In this document: positions 15,678 to 25,901 of the stretch, piece after piece
Layout of the letters: each line of letters starts with the position of its first letter
Numbering within the stretch: position 1 is the stretch's first letter
Assembly (NCBI GenBank): GCA_003210755.1
Contig: QCUL01000007.1
Span: 1 to 64,000 of the forward strand
Direction: 5' to 3'
Source of the DNA: Synechococcus sp. AG-679-C18
GTDB taxonomy: Bacteria; Cyanobacteriota; Cyanobacteriia; PCC-6307; Cyanobiaceae
DNA: 64,000 nucleotides
Program-made: the position numbers and the translations under genes
The notes under the pieces: generated by a model
Databases searched by the model: none
What the model was told of the DNA's origin: nothing
The model's input: only the letters and a program-made list of their open reading frames with translations

Positions 15678-17342
15678 ATGAGTACGCCATTAGAGACTCA
15701 ATCCAGCAATTCCGACGATTGTCTCGGAGGAGAGCTTGATCTTGTCGGAGCAGTGGCTCGTCGTCGCAATTTTGCGATCATTTCTCACCCTGACGCTGGC
15801 AAAACAACTTTGACCGAGAAGCTTCTGCTTTATGGAGGTGCGATTCAGCAGGCAGGCGCAGTTAAAGCTCGTGGCGAACAGCGCAAAGTAACCTCCGATT
15901 GGATGGAGTTAGAAAAACAACGTGGAATTTCTATTACGTCGACAGTGCTTCAGTTTGATTACTCCGGCAGCACGATTAATTTGTTAGATACTCCTGGCCA
16001 CCAGGATTTTTCTGAAGATACCTATCGAACATTAGCTGCAGCGGATAATGCGGTGATGCTTGAGGATGCTGCTAAAGGTTTAGAGCCACAAACTCGAAAA
16101 TTGTTTGAGGTTTGTCGGATGAGAGAGATTCCGATCTTTACGTTCATCAACAAGATGGATCGCCCAGGTCGAGAACCTTTATCTCTTTTGGATGAAATTG
16201 AGTCTGAGCTTGGTTTAACTCCCTGGGCTGTGAATTGGCCTATTGGTAGTGGTGAATTCTTTCGTGGTGTTATTGATCGACGTACACGTCAAGTTGTTCT
16301 TTTTAGTCGAGCTCAGCGCGGTCGTCAGTCGAAGGAGAAGATACTCGACTTGAATGATCCTGATCTCAAGGATTTAGTGGAGCCTGATTTACTCGCTCAG
16401 GCATTAGAAGATCTTGAGCTTCTCGAAGCGGCTGGTGCTGAACTTGATCTTGAATTGGTTCACGCAGGAGAACTTACTCCTGTCTTTTTTGGCTCGGCTA
16501 TGACTAACTTTGGTGTTCGCCCATTCCTTGACGCTTTTATGGATATGGCCCAAAAGCCAGTTGGTCGTCTTGGCACTGATGGCCTTGTTGATCCTTTGCG
16601 ACCTGAATTCAGCGGCTTTGTATTCAAACTTCAAGCTAATATGGATCCACGCCATCGTGATCGTGTCGCATTTGTTCGTGTTTGCAGTGGACGCTTCGAA
16701 AAGGATATGTCTGTGCGTCTTGCCCGTACAGGGAGAACTATTCGTTTGTCACGACCTCAGAAACTATTTGGACAGGATAGAGCTGTTGTTGAAGATGCAT
16801 ACCCAGGTGATGTTATCGGTCTGAATAACCCTGGCATGTTTTCTATTGGTGACACTCTTTACGCAGGAGCAAAGGTGGAATACGAAGGTATTCCTTGTTT
16901 TAGTCCTGAGATATTCAGTTGGTTGCGCAATCCGAATCCTTCCGCCTTCAAAAATTTTCGCAAAGGTGTTAATGAGCTTCGTGAGGAAGGTGCTGTCCAA
17001 ATTCTTTACGATATTGATGAAAGCAAGAGGGATCCGATTCTTGCCGCTGTAGGCCAGTTGCAATTAGAAGTGGTCCAGCATCGTCTTCAACACGAATATG
17101 GGGTAGACACTCGACTCGAGCCTCTTGGTTATCAGGTGGCACGTTGGGTGACTGGCGGTTGGTCTTCTCTAGATGATGTGGGTCGTATTTTCAATTGCAA
17201 AACTGTTCGTGACGCATGGAATCGACCTGTGTTGCTTTTTAAAAATGATTGGAATCTGAATCAACTTCTAGAAGAACATTCGCAACTTAATCTCAGTACT
17301 GTTGCCCCTGTTGTCAGCGGCGTTGAACCCATCAGCCTTTAA
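15678..17342 (+). CDS. prfC: peptide chain release factor 3
   Basis: 554 residues from ATG 15678 (MSTPLETQ). The track's GTG at 15603 adds 25 residues overlapping the methyltransferase and is not favoured. A translational GTPase that recycles RF1/RF2 after termination. G motifs: [10 protein letters not shown] (G1), RGISITS (G2), [15 protein letters not shown] (G3) and FINKMDR (G4). The C-terminal RF3 domain includes [21 protein letters not shown], which separates RF3 from EF-G and LepA. It is full length with all motifs intact. Confidence 0.96.
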   Translation: MSTPLETQSSNSDDCLGGELDLVGAVARRRNFAIISHPDAGKTTLTEKLLLYGGAIQQAGAVKARGEQRKVTSDWMELEKQRGISITSTVLQFDYSGSTINLLDTPGHQDFSEDTYRTLAAADNAVMLEDAAKGLEPQTRKLFEVCRMREIPIFTFINKMDRPGREPLSLLDEIESELGLTPWAVNWPIGSGEFFRGVIDRRTRQVVLFSRAQRGRQSKEKILDLNDPDLKDLVEPDLLAQALEDLELLEAAGAELDLELVHAGELTPVFFGSAMTNFGVRPFLDAFMDMAQKPVGRLGTDGLVDPLRPEFSGFVFKLQANMDPRHRDRVAFVRVCSGRFEKDMSVRLARTGRTIRLSRPQKLFGQDRAVVEDAYPGDVIGLNNPGMFSIGDTLYAGAKVEYEGIPCFSPEIFSWLRNPNPSAFKNFRKGVNELREEGAVQILYDIDESKRDPILAAVGQLQLEVVQHRLQHEYGVDTRLEPLGYQVARWVTGGWSSLDDVGRIFNCKTVRDAWNRPVLLFKNDWNLNQLLEEHSQLNLSTVAPVVSGVEPISL

Positions 17343-17401
17343 CAGAGCTTTCGAGGCCTCTCAACTCGCAACATTGCTTCACACTCGTCAGACTGCAACA
17401 C

Positions 17402-17638
17402 ATGGATCTGTGTGTACGCAGTCACGTTTGGTTGTTACGGCCATGTTCGGATGGCGGAACTGACTACGTTTGTTTTCGTCCTCAGGATGATCGTGTTGAG
17501 GTTGTAGAGGGTTATCACCTTCCCCCTCAAATGCCCTTGATCAAGCGTCGACAATGGCTTGAATCGGCCGATGTCCCACGTTGTCGTCATCAATTAGAAA
17601 ATGTTCAGGGGTTTAAACACGGTCATCCACTGTTTTGA
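17402..17638 (+). CDS. conserved-looking hypothetical protein (78 aa)
   Basis: Soluble 78-residue product with WLLRPCSDGGTDYVCFRPQDD, a proline-rich YHLPPQMPLIKRRQWLE and a short tail. The pattern and the position between prfC and the CPP1-like gene suggest a small picocyanobacterial conserved protein, but I cannot name a family. Two or three Cys residues are present without a clear metal motif. No competing ORF overlaps it. Confidence 0.6.
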   Translation: MDLCVRSHVWLLRPCSDGGTDYVCFRPQDDRVEVVEGYHLPPQMPLIKRRQWLESADVPRCRHQLENVQGFKHGHPLF

Positions 17639-17702
17639 TTCACCTCATCTCTCCCGATCTTGCACATTGCTCGATACGCTCATTAAAGATTGAAGCGAAC
17701 TA

Positions 17703-18392
17703 ATGGCATCAGGGGTTGATCTCGGCTCCAATCCGGATTCCCAAGATCCTTACGAAAGGTTGGGGATATCAGCTGACGCTGGCTTTGAAGATGTTCAGCG
17801 GGCACGTGAATCGTCGCTGAAGGCTGCTGGTGACGACTCCCAGGCGAGAGCAGGCATCGAATCTGCTTATGACGCGGTTTTGATGGGGAGACTTCGTGAG
17901 CGCCAGTCCGGAAAAATCAGTTCGGCAGCTGTCAATGCCTCCCGAATCGAGAACCAAAAAGTTTCTACTCCTGCGTCAATTCAGAGCAACCCCCCCGCTC
18001 TTCTTACCAGAATTCGCAGCTTATCTCTGCCTAAACCTTCGTTAAATCCATCTGGCTTCTTGCCCAGTTTCAGCATGGTTCAGGGCCAGGGTTTAGTTGT
18101 GAGATTGGTTGCAGGTGGGTTAGGTCTCTTGTTGCTGCTCGCTGTTCCAACAGCTGCTGATCTGGTGCTTGCTCTCGCAACGATTGGGCTTGTTATTTCT
18201 CAGGTCAAGCGTGGACGTCGGCCTCTAGGTTCTCTTGGTTGGAGTTTGGCTCTTGTGGCATTAGGGCTGTTAGTTGGTGCCACCTTCAGTGCTTTGCTTT
18301 CTCCTCAAATCGCGCTTCCACTCAGTTCGGTTCAGCTGCAGGCTTTACCCGCCTATTTGGTTCTTCTCGCTGGATCACTGCTGTTGCTTTAA
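17703..18392 (+). CDS. CPP1-like (DUF3353) J-like membrane protein
   Basis: 229 residues. The N-terminal third has a J-like fold (DPYERLGISADAGFEDVQRARE...IESAYDAVLMGRLRERQSGK), lacking the HPD of true DnaJ proteins. The C-terminal half carries about four hydrophobic segments (from about residue 130 to the end). This layout matches the cyanobacterial/plastid CPP1-like (Cell growth defect factor 1, DUF3353) family. The plant member stabilises protochlorophyllide oxidoreductase as a chaperone-like membrane protein. The role here is inferred from that family. It converges with hslO. Confidence 0.85.
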   Translation: MASGVDLGSNPDSQDPYERLGISADAGFEDVQRARESSLKAAGDDSQARAGIESAYDAVLMGRLRERQSGKISSAAVNASRIENQKVSTPASIQSNPPALLTRIRSLSLPKPSLNPSGFLPSFSMVQGQGLVVRLVAGGLGLLLLLAVPTAADLVLALATIGLVISQVKRGRRPLGSLGWSLALVALGLLVGATFSALLSPQIALPLSSVQLQALPAYLVLLAGSLLLL

Positions 18393-18399
18393 GGATTCA

Positions 18400-19305
18400 T
18401 CAGAGAGCTTTAATAAGAGCCAATAATTCTGATTCGTTCAGCTTGTAGATCTCGTTGCAGAAATGACAAGTAAGTTCAGCGCCTTTGTCTTCAATTAACA
18501 TATTATTGAGTTCTTCTTTTCCTAGCAACGAGAGTGCGTTTAAACTCCTCTGTCTGCTGCATGGACATGAGAATTGAATGGGTTGCATCGACTCCCCTGC
18601 GGGAATCATCTTTGGGTCTAGATCTGGAAAGACATCCTTAAGCAGATCCTCAAGGTGATTTCCGCAATCTCTCAGATGGTTGCCAAAATCATTAATTTCA
18701 CGGCAACGTTCCTCTAGCAGAGCAATGAGAGCAGGTTCTTCTGCGGCTTTGGGTAATACCTGAACTAACAGTCCACCACTGCACTCCAGCCCATCACGAT
18801 TAATTGTTTCCCCTACAAATACTGCTGATGGCGTTTGTTCTGAATGTAGCAAATATGAGGCAACATCTTCACCAATTCCACCGCGTACTAATTCGACAGT
18901 GCTACTGAAAGGTTCTCCTTTCCCTTCGTCTCTGACGACGTGTAAGTAACCAGTTCCCGCTGCAGTGTTGAAATCAAAGCTGTAGCGTCCGGCTTCATCC
19001 TCAATGGGGTCCAGTTCAAGTTCAGGATGACCTACATACCCACGCACCCGTCCGTCTCTTCCTGCATCGACAAACAGCCCGCCGATGGGTCCATCTGATC
19101 CAATTCGTAAATTCACCCGGCCGTGACTCACCTTCATAGAGCTGGCCAGCAATAGACCTGCACTCATGGCACGTCCCAGCATCACCGTTGTTAGGTAAGA
19201 CAAGCCATGACGACGTCTTGCTTCGCGTGTGGCCTCTGTGGTGAGTACGGCTACAAGCCTGATGCCTCCGCCAGCTGCCGTGGCCCGGACAAGGCAGTCA
19301 CCCAT
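18400..19305 (-). CDS. hslO: Hsp33 redox-regulated chaperone
   Basis: 301 residues. Hsp33 holds unfolding proteins during oxidative stress. It is switched on when the C-terminal zinc centre is oxidised. The four Zn ligands are visible as CPCSRQR (CxC) and CHFCNEIY (CxxC) in the last 70 residues. The N-terminal core has the usual [19 protein letters not shown] start and GGGxx segments. It starts at ATG 19305, with the ABC ATPase gene just upstream on the same strand (12-base gap), so the two may be co-transcribed. Confidence 0.95.
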   Translation of the reverse strand: MGDCLVRATAAGGGIRLVAVLTTEATREARRRHGLSYLTTVMLGRAMSAGLLLASSMKVSHGRVNLRIGSDGPIGGLFVDAGRDGRVRGYVGHPELELDPIEDEAGRYSFDFNTAAGTGYLHVVRDEGKGEPFSSTVELVRGGIGEDVASYLLHSEQTPSAVFVGETINRDGLECSGGLLVQVLPKAAEEPALIALLEERCREINDFGNHLRDCGNHLEDLLKDVFPDLDPKMIPAGESMQPIQFSCPCSRQRSLNALSLLGKEELNNMLIEDKGAELTCHFCNEIYKLNESELLALIKAL

Positions 19306-19317
19306 GGCTTTTTATCA

Positions 19318-19959
19318 TCACAGCGGCAATGGTGACAGAGCGTGGAGACGGCCCTCTTTCAATTTCCAATGATTTCCGCGCCAGCCTTCAAAGAGATCCG
19401 GCTCATGAGTCACCACGATGAGGGGACGGTCGCGGGCGAGATTCAGAAGTAATTCGAGCACCTCAGTGCGCACCGACCAATCAAGTCCAGCTGTTGGTTC
19501 ATCCAGAAGAAGAACTTCGGGGCGGCGCAGAAGCTGAACCGCCAGTGCCAACCGTCGTTGCTGCCCCCCACTTAAACGTTCCGGTGCCTGTCTCTTATCC
19601 ACGCCACTAAGCCCTACGCGTCTCAAAACCTCGTTGCTCTGCTCGCTAGTGAGCCGTTTATGACCAAGCTTCAATTCCTGAGCGATATTCAACCCCAGAA
19701 AATGCCGTTCTGGAAACTGAAAAACCACTCCACATAGCCATCGCCGTTGTCGCCGAGTGAGTGTCTCATTGTTCCAGTGAATGGCCCCTTCCTTTGCTCC
19801 TGCCAAGCCACTAATCACTTCAAGCAAGCTCGTTTTCCCACTGCCGCTGTTTCCGGAGATCAGAACTGGTTGTCCTGATGTCACTTTCAGATTGATTCCA
19901 TCAAGAACTACACGCTCTGAAGTCGCTGGCTGGAATCGGATGTTGTGCAGCTCCAACAT
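19318..19959 (-). CDS. ABC transporter ATP-binding protein (ECF/CbiO-like)
   Basis: 213 residues from ATG 19959; the track's TTG adds three. Walker A SGNSGSGKTS, Q-loop VVFQFPERHF, signature LSGGQQRR, Walker B VLLLDEP and the switch His in VVTHEP are all intact. The QFPE sequence in the Q-loop is typical of energy-coupling-factor/cobalt-type ATPases and of the plastid ABCI11 family. No permease gene is adjacent, so substrate and partner are unknown. It is directly upstream of hslO. Confidence 0.85.
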   Translation of the reverse strand: MLELHNIRFQPATSERVVLDGINLKVTSGQPVLISGNSGSGKTSLLEVISGLAGAKEGAIHWNNETLTRRQRRWLCGVVFQFPERHFLGLNIAQELKLGHKRLTSEQSNEVLRRVGLSGVDKRQAPERLSGGQQRRLALAVQLLRRPEVLLLDEPTAGLDWSVRTEVLELLLNLARDRPLIVVTHEPDLFEGWRGNHWKLKEGRLHALSPLPL

Positions 19960-20066
19960 GCGGCTCAAGTGATCTTGGGTAAGGCAGTTAGATCAACAGC
20001 ATGATTGATTACGACCATGGCCGATCTTTTGTGAAGAAGCGATGATGCAGAAGTCTCCAACAGGTC

Positions 20067-20516
20067 ATGCACGTTCGTTTTCGAGAGGTTGATCCCTTCA
20101 ATTGCTGGGTATGGCTTCGCTTTAGTGAAATTCCAAGTCAAGGGGAGCGAAACTATGTGGATGGAATCTTTGACAGCTGGTATGTGATTGGGCGGCTGGG
20201 TGGTTTCAATGCGGAAAATCTCCAGGTGCATGAAGAGTCAGAAGATCTGAGTTGGATGAGTTACGACAACGATGATGCTGCCTCTGTCATGCCTGCTCTG
20301 ATGCACAACATGGGTCAGCTCGAGTACCACGAGGACTGGGCTCGTTGTTGGTTGGATTTGGGGACAAGTGATGGAGTTGGCTTAGATGTCTTGATCAATG
20401 CTTTGAAACAACTCAATTCAGACGTTGTCAAGCTCGATGAATTGCTGATTGGTGGTGTGAATGAAGATTGGCCTGTCGAAGATCACCCTGACAGTGTGTT
20501 TCCCTCACTGTCCTGA
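20067..20516 (+). CDS. DUF3531 family protein
   Basis: 149 residues. The sequence MHVRFREVDPFNCWVWLRF, then DSWYVIGRLGGFN, LSWMSYDNDD and EYHEDWARCWLDLGTSDGVGLD, matches the cyanobacterial/plastid DUF3531 family. It is a soluble protein without a known reaction. It starts at ATG 20067 and lies divergent from the ABC ATPase, upstream of rpsB on the same strand. The minus-strand ORF overlapping its start is a shadow. Confidence 0.8.
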   Translation: MHVRFREVDPFNCWVWLRFSEIPSQGERNYVDGIFDSWYVIGRLGGFNAENLQVHEESEDLSWMSYDNDDAASVMPALMHNMGQLEYHEDWARCWLDLGTSDGVGLDVLINALKQLNSDVVKLDELLIGGVNEDWPVEDHPDSVFPSLS

Positions 20517-20562
20517 CTCTTTGTTAAATTTGAATGGTCCTATTCACCCCGCACATCTGTCC

Positions 20563-20640
20563 GTTTCGGGTGCTGGCTGTTGTGCTCTGAGCAATTGCTC
20601 ATCTCACGCCATACCTGACAGGTGGAGGCGAACCCGAAAC
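20563..20640 (+). promoter_or_regulatory. structured rpsB leader, candidate autoregulatory RNA
   Basis: GTTTCGGGT (20563-20571) is exactly complementary to ACCCGAAAC (20632-20640), which ends 11 bases before the rpsB ATG. Inside it are GAGCAATTGCTC (20589-20600) and ACCTGACAGGT (20613-20623). The three elements can form a closed multi-branch leader, as in ribosomal-protein autoregulation. No such leader is known to me for cyanobacterial rpsB. Confidence 0.5.
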
Positions 20641-20651
20641 CCTTAACAAAC

Positions 20652-21368
20652 ATGGCTGTCGTCACTCTCGCCGAGATGATGGAAGCTGGTGCTCATTTTG
20701 GCCACCAGACCCGTCGTTGGAATCCCAAAATGTCGCGCTACATCTATTGCGCGCGTAATGGAGTTCACATTATTGATTTGGTGCAGACAGCTGTCTGCAT
20801 GAATAACGCCTACAAGTGGGTGCGTTCAGCAGCTCGTAGCGGCAAGCGTTTCCTTTTTGTTGGCACTAAGAAGCAAGCTTCTGAAGTGGTGGCTCAAGAA
20901 GCTCTTCGTTGCGGCTCGTCCTACGTGAACCAACGTTGGCTGGGCGGAATGCTCACCAATTGGACCACGATGAAGGCCAGGATTGATCGTCTCAAAGATC
21001 TTGAGAGGATGGAGTCAAGTGGTGCCATCGCAATGCGCCCCAAGAAGGAAGGTGCGGTTCTGCGTCGTGAACTCGAGCGCCTTCAGAAGTACCTGGGTGG
21101 TCTTAAGAACATGCGTCGCATTCCTGACGTCGTAGTGCTTGTGGATCAACGCCGTGAAACCAACGCAGTGCTCGAGGCTCGCAAGCTCGACATCTCGCTT
21201 GTTTCGATGTTGGATACCAATTGCGACCCAGACTTGTGTGAGGTTCCCATTCCTTGCAACGATGACGCGGTCCGTTCGATTCAGTTGGTGTTGAGCCGTT
21301 TGGCTGATGCGATCAACGAAGGACGTCATGGCGGCCAGGATGGCCGTGGCGATGACGGACAGGGCTAA
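20652..21368 (+). CDS. rpsB: 30S ribosomal protein S2
   Basis: 238 residues from ATG 20652 ([19 protein letters not shown]). The track's start at 20622 adds ten residues inside the leader. Hallmarks: [36 protein letters not shown] and DTNCDPD. S2 joins the small subunit late and is needed for binding mRNA with S1. It forms the usual rpsB-tsf operon, with tsf 82 bases downstream. Confidence 0.97.
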   Translation: MAVVTLAEMMEAGAHFGHQTRRWNPKMSRYIYCARNGVHIIDLVQTAVCMNNAYKWVRSAARSGKRFLFVGTKKQASEVVAQEALRCGSSYVNQRWLGGMLTNWTTMKARIDRLKDLERMESSGAIAMRPKKEGAVLRRELERLQKYLGGLKNMRRIPDVVVLVDQRRETNAVLEARKLDISLVSMLDTNCDPDLCEVPIPCNDDAVRSIQLVLSRLADAINEGRHGGQDGRGDDGQG

Positions 21369-21392
21369 TAGTTAGCCGTTCGATGCCTTAAC

Positions 21393-21421
21393 GCCGCTGT
21401 GTTTTCACTTACCCCAGCGGC
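21393..21421 (+). promoter_or_regulatory. hairpin between rpsB and tsf
   Basis: GCCGCTG (21393-21399) and CAGCGGC (21415-21421) form a seven-pair GC-rich stem with no T tract after it. It more likely sets processing or the ratio of tsf to rpsB than full termination. Confidence 0.45.
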
Positions 21422-21450
21422 ATTCCCATAGATCTCACCACTTAATTCTC

Positions 21451-22107
21451 ATGGCGGCCGTTTCAGCCAAGCTTGTCAAAGAACTGCGCGACAAAACCGG
21501 CGCAGGAATGATGGATTGCAAGAAAGCTCTCGGAGAAACCGATGGCGATACGACAAAAGCCATCGAATGGCTTCGTCAAAAGGGCATTGCAAGCGCCGAG
21601 AAGAAATCAAGTCGAGCAGCAGCAGAAGGTGCAATTGGCAGCTACATCCACACAGGCGCTCGTGTCGGTGTGTTGCTGGAGCTCAACTGTGAAACTGATT
21701 TCGTTGCACGTGGCGAAATTTTTCAAGGTTTGCTTCGCGACGTATCGATGCAAGTTGCAGCCTGCCCCAATGTGGAATATGTAAGCACCGACGAAATTCC
21801 TCAAGATATTATTGATCGTGAAAAATCCATTGAGATGGGACGCGATGATCTTGATGGCAAGCCTGACCAAATGAAGGTCAAGATTGTCGAAGGTCGTATT
21901 GCCAAACGATTGAAGGAATTATCTTTGTTGGATCAACCTTTTATTCGAGACAGCTCAATGTCTGTCGCTGATTTGGTTAAAGAAGTTGCTGGAAAAATCG
22001 GCGAAAATGTCAAAGTTCGACGTTTTACTCGTTACACCCTCGGTGAAGGCATTGAAATTGAGCAAGTGGACTTTGCTACGGAAGTTGCTTCCATGACTAA
22101 CGGCTGA
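21451..22107 (+). CDS. tsf: elongation factor Ts
   Basis: 218 residues, the short cyanobacterial form. It exchanges GDP for GTP on EF-Tu. N-terminal UBA-like domain: [19 protein letters not shown]; the contact motif follows in the core ([15 protein letters not shown]). The C-terminal part carries QPFIRD. Same operon as rpsB. It is followed within two bases by the 392-aa gene on the same strand. Confidence 0.97.
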   Translation: MAAVSAKLVKELRDKTGAGMMDCKKALGETDGDTTKAIEWLRQKGIASAEKKSSRAAAEGAIGSYIHTGARVGVLLELNCETDFVARGEIFQGLLRDVSMQVAACPNVEYVSTDEIPQDIIDREKSIEMGRDDLDGKPDQMKVKIVEGRIAKRLKELSLLDQPFIRDSSMSVADLVKEVAGKIGENVKVRRFTRYTLGEGIEIEQVDFATEVASMTNG

Positions 22108-22109
22108 TT

Positions 22110-23288
22110 TTGACGACTGAGACGCAATCCACGAGCGGTTATGACCCCAACGAACAGTTAAGTCGGCTTCAACAACAAAGCCGACGTCTTGTTCCCTTGC
22201 TGTATCGAGAGCAAGCGCTCTATCTACAAACCCTGCGTGGATTGTTGCTTCCTAGTGTTCGCAATGCCATTGGAAATCTTCTATGTGAACGCGGTGAGCG
22301 TCTATCAAAAATAACAACAAAGCAGCAAACTGAACTTCAGCAAAAATTGGACGGACTTGTTCGACGTTGCATCAGTTTACTCACTGTTGAGCAGCTCATG
22401 GATCTTGCTAATCGTCTTAAGAAGGAGGTCTTTGAGTTTCGCCAGCAGGCCAATCTCGAAGTCAGTCAGTCTCTTCAGAGTGATATTGGAAGTGAAACTA
22501 ACTCAATCAATCGAGGTGGTATTGAGTTAAGCCTCACCCCTCCTATTGAGCACCCAGATCTTTTGGAAGGGTTACTACCGCATCGAGATAATAGTGCTGA
22601 GGTTGTTGAATCTTCCACCGAGCAGGTGGATGAACAGCAGCGATCCGTCCAGGATCCGATTGACGCAGAGTCCGGCGCGGAGGCTGTGACGACTGACTTT
22701 GAGCTCTTGCGTTCACTCTTTCTTATGGCTGGGGAAGCAATGCATCAGGGAGATCCAGGAGTGGAGCCACCAAGTCATGAATCCGAATCATCTGGGTTGA
22801 GTTCATCAATTGGTCCTTCGAATCAGCGCAATGAGGAATTGCTTCCTTCAATGCCTGTGGAGTTGGTGAACTGGCTTGAAGGGCAGGATGCAGCTCTTGA
22901 TCGCAAGCTTCGAGATTTATCCCATGCTTTGAACGTTGAATTATTGAGGGGTGGGCTGATCAGTAGCCTTCTTCCCACGTCTCTTCTTGATGCTGCGATC
23001 TCTGGACAATTGCAGGCTCTTCCCTCAGCTTCTAATCTTCTGCGACTCAAACTACCGTTGCCTATCCCATCCCAGGATCAACCGTTGGAAATTCTCAGCG
23101 TGTTGATAAGGCCGGCAGATCTTGAGTACGACAATGGTTCCCTGCGCCAGAGCAGATACCGCTTACGTCAACATCGCAGTAATTTGCTAACAATGGTCGC
23201 TCAACAGAGGCATTGGCAGAGTCGTGTCACTAGTCAGGAGGTTCAGAGTCAGTGGTGGCCCAATCCGCCGACGAAACGTCAGGACTGA
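22110..23288 (+). CDS. conserved-looking hypothetical protein, recG-linked
   Basis: 392 residues from TTG 22110, two bases after tsf. The first ~120 residues are helical and Gln/Leu/Arg rich (LSRLQQQSRRLVPLLYREQALYLQTLRGLLL). The middle is acidic and probably disordered (Ser/Glu/Gln). The C-terminal third returns to a folded, basic segment (RYRLRQHRSNLLTMVAQQRHWQSRV). No named domain recognised. It overlaps recG by 37 bases, so the two are likely translated from one message. The arrangement suggests a picocyanobacterial DNA- or ribosome-related role, which is inference only. Confidence 0.7.
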   Translation: MTTETQSTSGYDPNEQLSRLQQQSRRLVPLLYREQALYLQTLRGLLLPSVRNAIGNLLCERGERLSKITTKQQTELQQKLDGLVRRCISLLTVEQLMDLANRLKKEVFEFRQQANLEVSQSLQSDIGSETNSINRGGIELSLTPPIEHPDLLEGLLPHRDNSAEVVESSTEQVDEQQRSVQDPIDAESGAEAVTTDFELLRSLFLMAGEAMHQGDPGVEPPSHESESSGLSSSIGPSNQRNEELLPSMPVELVNWLEGQDAALDRKLRDLSHALNVELLRGGLISSLLPTSLLDAAISGQLQALPSASNLLRLKLPLPIPSQDQPLEILSVLIRPADLEYDNGSLRQSRYRLRQHRSNLLTMVAQQRHWQSRVTSQEVQSQWWPNPPTKRQD

Positions 23289-25786
23289 ATCCTTCGCTTG
23301 AGCGGCACTCTTTGGAGTGTTTTTCGGCTTGGCTTCGACCGCTGCAGCAGTCCCTCTCGTTAGAGGCTGAACGAGGATTTCTTGATCTTCAGGGCCGAAA
23401 TGAACGCTTCCATACCTTTTTGAGTCGTCAATTATCGACTCCACCATCTGTACCTTTTCCAAAGGATAGTTTGGTTCGTTTGCAATCTTTAGCGAGCGAA
23501 TTTTCCTCCTATCCCGAGCTTGGTGATGCTGGACGCCGCCGCCTTGTTACCGGAACACGTCAGTGGCTCCATGAATTGCGCACTCGACTCGAACCATCTA
23601 CTCCGATGGCACCTCCACGTTTAAGGGTGTCTTCGACAGTTCAAGCTACAGGTCGATCTGGATCTAGACCAATCATTTTGGATTTGGAGTCACCATTAGC
23701 TCAAGTCCATGGCATTGGTCCGAAGCTGGCAGAACGTTTGGCAACTCTTGGTCTTCTTCTCGTTCGTGATCTGATTCAGCACTATCCGCGCGACTACGTC
23801 GACTACTCAGCCTTACGCAGAATTGAAGCGTTGGAAGCAGGTGAGACCGCCACCATTGTTGCCACCGTGCGTCGATCGAATGGATTTACCAGTCCACGTA
23901 ACCCCAATCTTTCGATTATTGAGTTGCAGCTGCAAGACCCCACCGGTCGCATCAAGGTGACGCGCTTTTTGGCAGGAAAACGGTTTAGCAATCCTTCGTA
24001 CCTCCATGGTCAGACCCGTCAGTATCCAGTCGGTGCCACCGTGGCCGTGAGTGGTTTGGTCAAAAGCGGGCCCTATGGCATCAGCTTTCAAGATCCCTTG
24101 ATTGAGGTGATGGAGAGCGCAATATCACCGTTGCGTTCTCGTCAAATCGGCAGGTTGTTGCCTGTGTATCCCCTCACGGAAGGGCTCACTGCAGATCGTT
24201 TTCGAAGCTTGGTTGAAGCGGTTTTGCCTGTTGTTCGTCTTGGGTCTGATCCGCTGCCTGCTCCGCGCCGGGAAGCTCGTGGCTTGTTGGCTCGCGATCA
24301 AGCGTTGGTTGCGATCCATCGGCCGGAAACCAGCGAGCAACTGCAGCAAGCGCGTCATCGCTTGGTATTTGACGAATTCCTGCTGCTCCAGCTCAGTTTG
24401 TTGCAACGCAGAGCTGCCTTACGTCAGCGTTCGGCACCATTGCTCTATCCAGGATTGGATCGAGAGGGATTAGTGGGACGCTTTCTGTCTCTTTTGCCTT
24501 TTGATCTGACGAGAGCTCAGAAGCGTGTTCTTTCGGAGATTGAAAACGATCTTGAGCGTCCTGAGCCGATGGCACGTCTCGTTCAAGGTGATGTAGGTAG
24601 TGGTAAAACCGTAGTGGCTATCGCTGCACTACTCCGAGCGGTGGAGGCGGGGTGGCAAGGAGCAATGATGGCGCCAACAGAAGTTTTGGCTGCGCAGCAT
24701 TACCGCAGCCTTTGTAGCTGGTTGCCTCCCTTGCATGTATCGGTGGAGCTGCTTACCGGCTCAACTCCTCGCCGCCGCCGCCGACAGATTTTGAGTGATT
24801 TGTCTGGAGGTACTTTGCGCATTCTTGTGGGTACCCATGCCCTCTTGGAAGATCCTGTGTCTTTCGACCGTTTGGGATTGGTGGTTGTGGATGAGCAACA
24901 CCGTTTTGGTGTGCGTCAGCGCAACCGCCTTCTGGACAAGGGGTTGCAACCTCATTTGCTCACGATGACGGCCACTCCGATTCCGCGAACACTGGCCTTA
25001 TCGCTCCATGGTGATTTGGACGTGAGCCAAATCGATGAGTTACCTCCAGGCCGCACCCCAATTCGTACTCGAGTTGTGAAGAGCTCTGATCGTGAGGAAG
25101 CCTATGAGTTGATCCGAGAGCAGGTCCTTCAAGGTCAACGTGTTTATGTAGTCCTTCCTCTAGTAGAGGAATCAGAAAAAGTCGATCTTCGTTCAGCCGT
25201 TGATGTGCATCGCCACCTGTCGCAAGTGGTGTTTTCTGAGTTCAATGTTGGTCTTTTGCATGGACGCTTAGCTAGCGCTGAAAAGCAAACGGTCATTGCT
25301 GATTTTGCTGATGGAGCCACTCAAATTTTGGTCTCTACCACGGTTGTTGAGGTGGGAGTGGATGTTCCCGAAGCGAGTGTGATGGTGATCGATCATGCTG
25401 ATCGGTTTGGTTTGGCTCAGTTACACCAACTACGGGGTCGGGTTGGACGTGGAGCGGCTGCTTCTTACTGTTTGCTCGTTAATGACAGCAGAAATCCATT
25501 GGCACGCCAACGTCTTGAAGTTCTAGTTCGTTCCAATGATGGATTCGAGATTGCCGAGATGGATCTCCGTTTTCGAGGTCCAGGTCAGGTGCTGGGGACT
25601 CGTCAATCAGGTTTGCCTGATTTAGCGCTAGCTAGCTTGGCTGATGACGGATCTGTCCTGGAGGAAGCCCGTGATGAGGCAGCGAGCATCCTGAAGGAGG
25701 ATCCAGAACTGAAGTCTCACCACCAAATTCGTCTCTTACTCGAACAGCAACGAAAACGGGCTGCAGCAGCTGTACAACTCAATTAA
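23252..25786 (+). CDS. recG: ATP-dependent DNA helicase RecG
   Basis: 844 residues, long for RecG because of an N-terminal extension of about 140 residues typical of cyanobacteria. It remodels stalled forks and Holliday junctions. The wedge/OB domain begins around VHGIGPKLAERL and includes LQDPTGRIKVTRF. Helicase motifs: Walker A GDVGSGKT, motif II DEQH, motif III TMTATPIPRT, and motif VI QLHQLRGRVGRG. The start is GTG 23252 inside the preceding gene. A short ATTAATC...GATTAAT hairpin spans the stop. Confidence 0.95.
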   Translation: MVAQSADETSGLNPSLERHSLECFSAWLRPLQQSLSLEAERGFLDLQGRNERFHTFLSRQLSTPPSVPFPKDSLVRLQSLASEFSSYPELGDAGRRRLVTGTRQWLHELRTRLEPSTPMAPPRLRVSSTVQATGRSGSRPIILDLESPLAQVHGIGPKLAERLATLGLLLVRDLIQHYPRDYVDYSALRRIEALEAGETATIVATVRRSNGFTSPRNPNLSIIELQLQDPTGRIKVTRFLAGKRFSNPSYLHGQTRQYPVGATVAVSGLVKSGPYGISFQDPLIEVMESAISPLRSRQIGRLLPVYPLTEGLTADRFRSLVEAVLPVVRLGSDPLPAPRREARGLLARDQALVAIHRPETSEQLQQARHRLVFDEFLLLQLSLLQRRAALRQRSAPLLYPGLDREGLVGRFLSLLPFDLTRAQKRVLSEIENDLERPEPMARLVQGDVGSGKTVVAIAALLRAVEAGWQGAMMAPTEVLAAQHYRSLCSWLPPLHVSVELLTGSTPRRRRRQILSDLSGGTLRILVGTHALLEDPVSFDRLGLVVVDEQHRFGVRQRNRLLDKGLQPHLLTMTATPIPRTLALSLHGDLDVSQIDELPPGRTPIRTRVVKSSDREEAYELIREQVLQGQRVYVVLPLVEESEKVDLRSAVDVHRHLSQVVFSEFNVGLLHGRLASAEKQTVIADFADGATQILVSTTVVEVGVDVPEASVMVIDHADRFGLAQLHQLRGRVGRGAAASYCLLVNDSRNPLARQRLEVLVRSNDGFEIAEMDLRFRGPGQVLGTRQSGLPDLALASLADDGSVLEEARDEAASILKEDPELKSHHQIRLLLEQQRKRAAAAVQLN

Positions 25787-25901
25787 TCAGCTACCGGATT
25801 AATCCTCGTGATGACATGTCTTCATCTGATTTCTTCTTGAGAGGTGCGTTCTAACCAAGAAAATGGCAATCTTCTGACACTGTTCTTGTGATTCAAAATC
25901 C

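Noticed and set aside
25782-25801. Terminator after recG
   Set aside because: ATTAATC/GATTAAT forms only a weak AT stem without a T tract.
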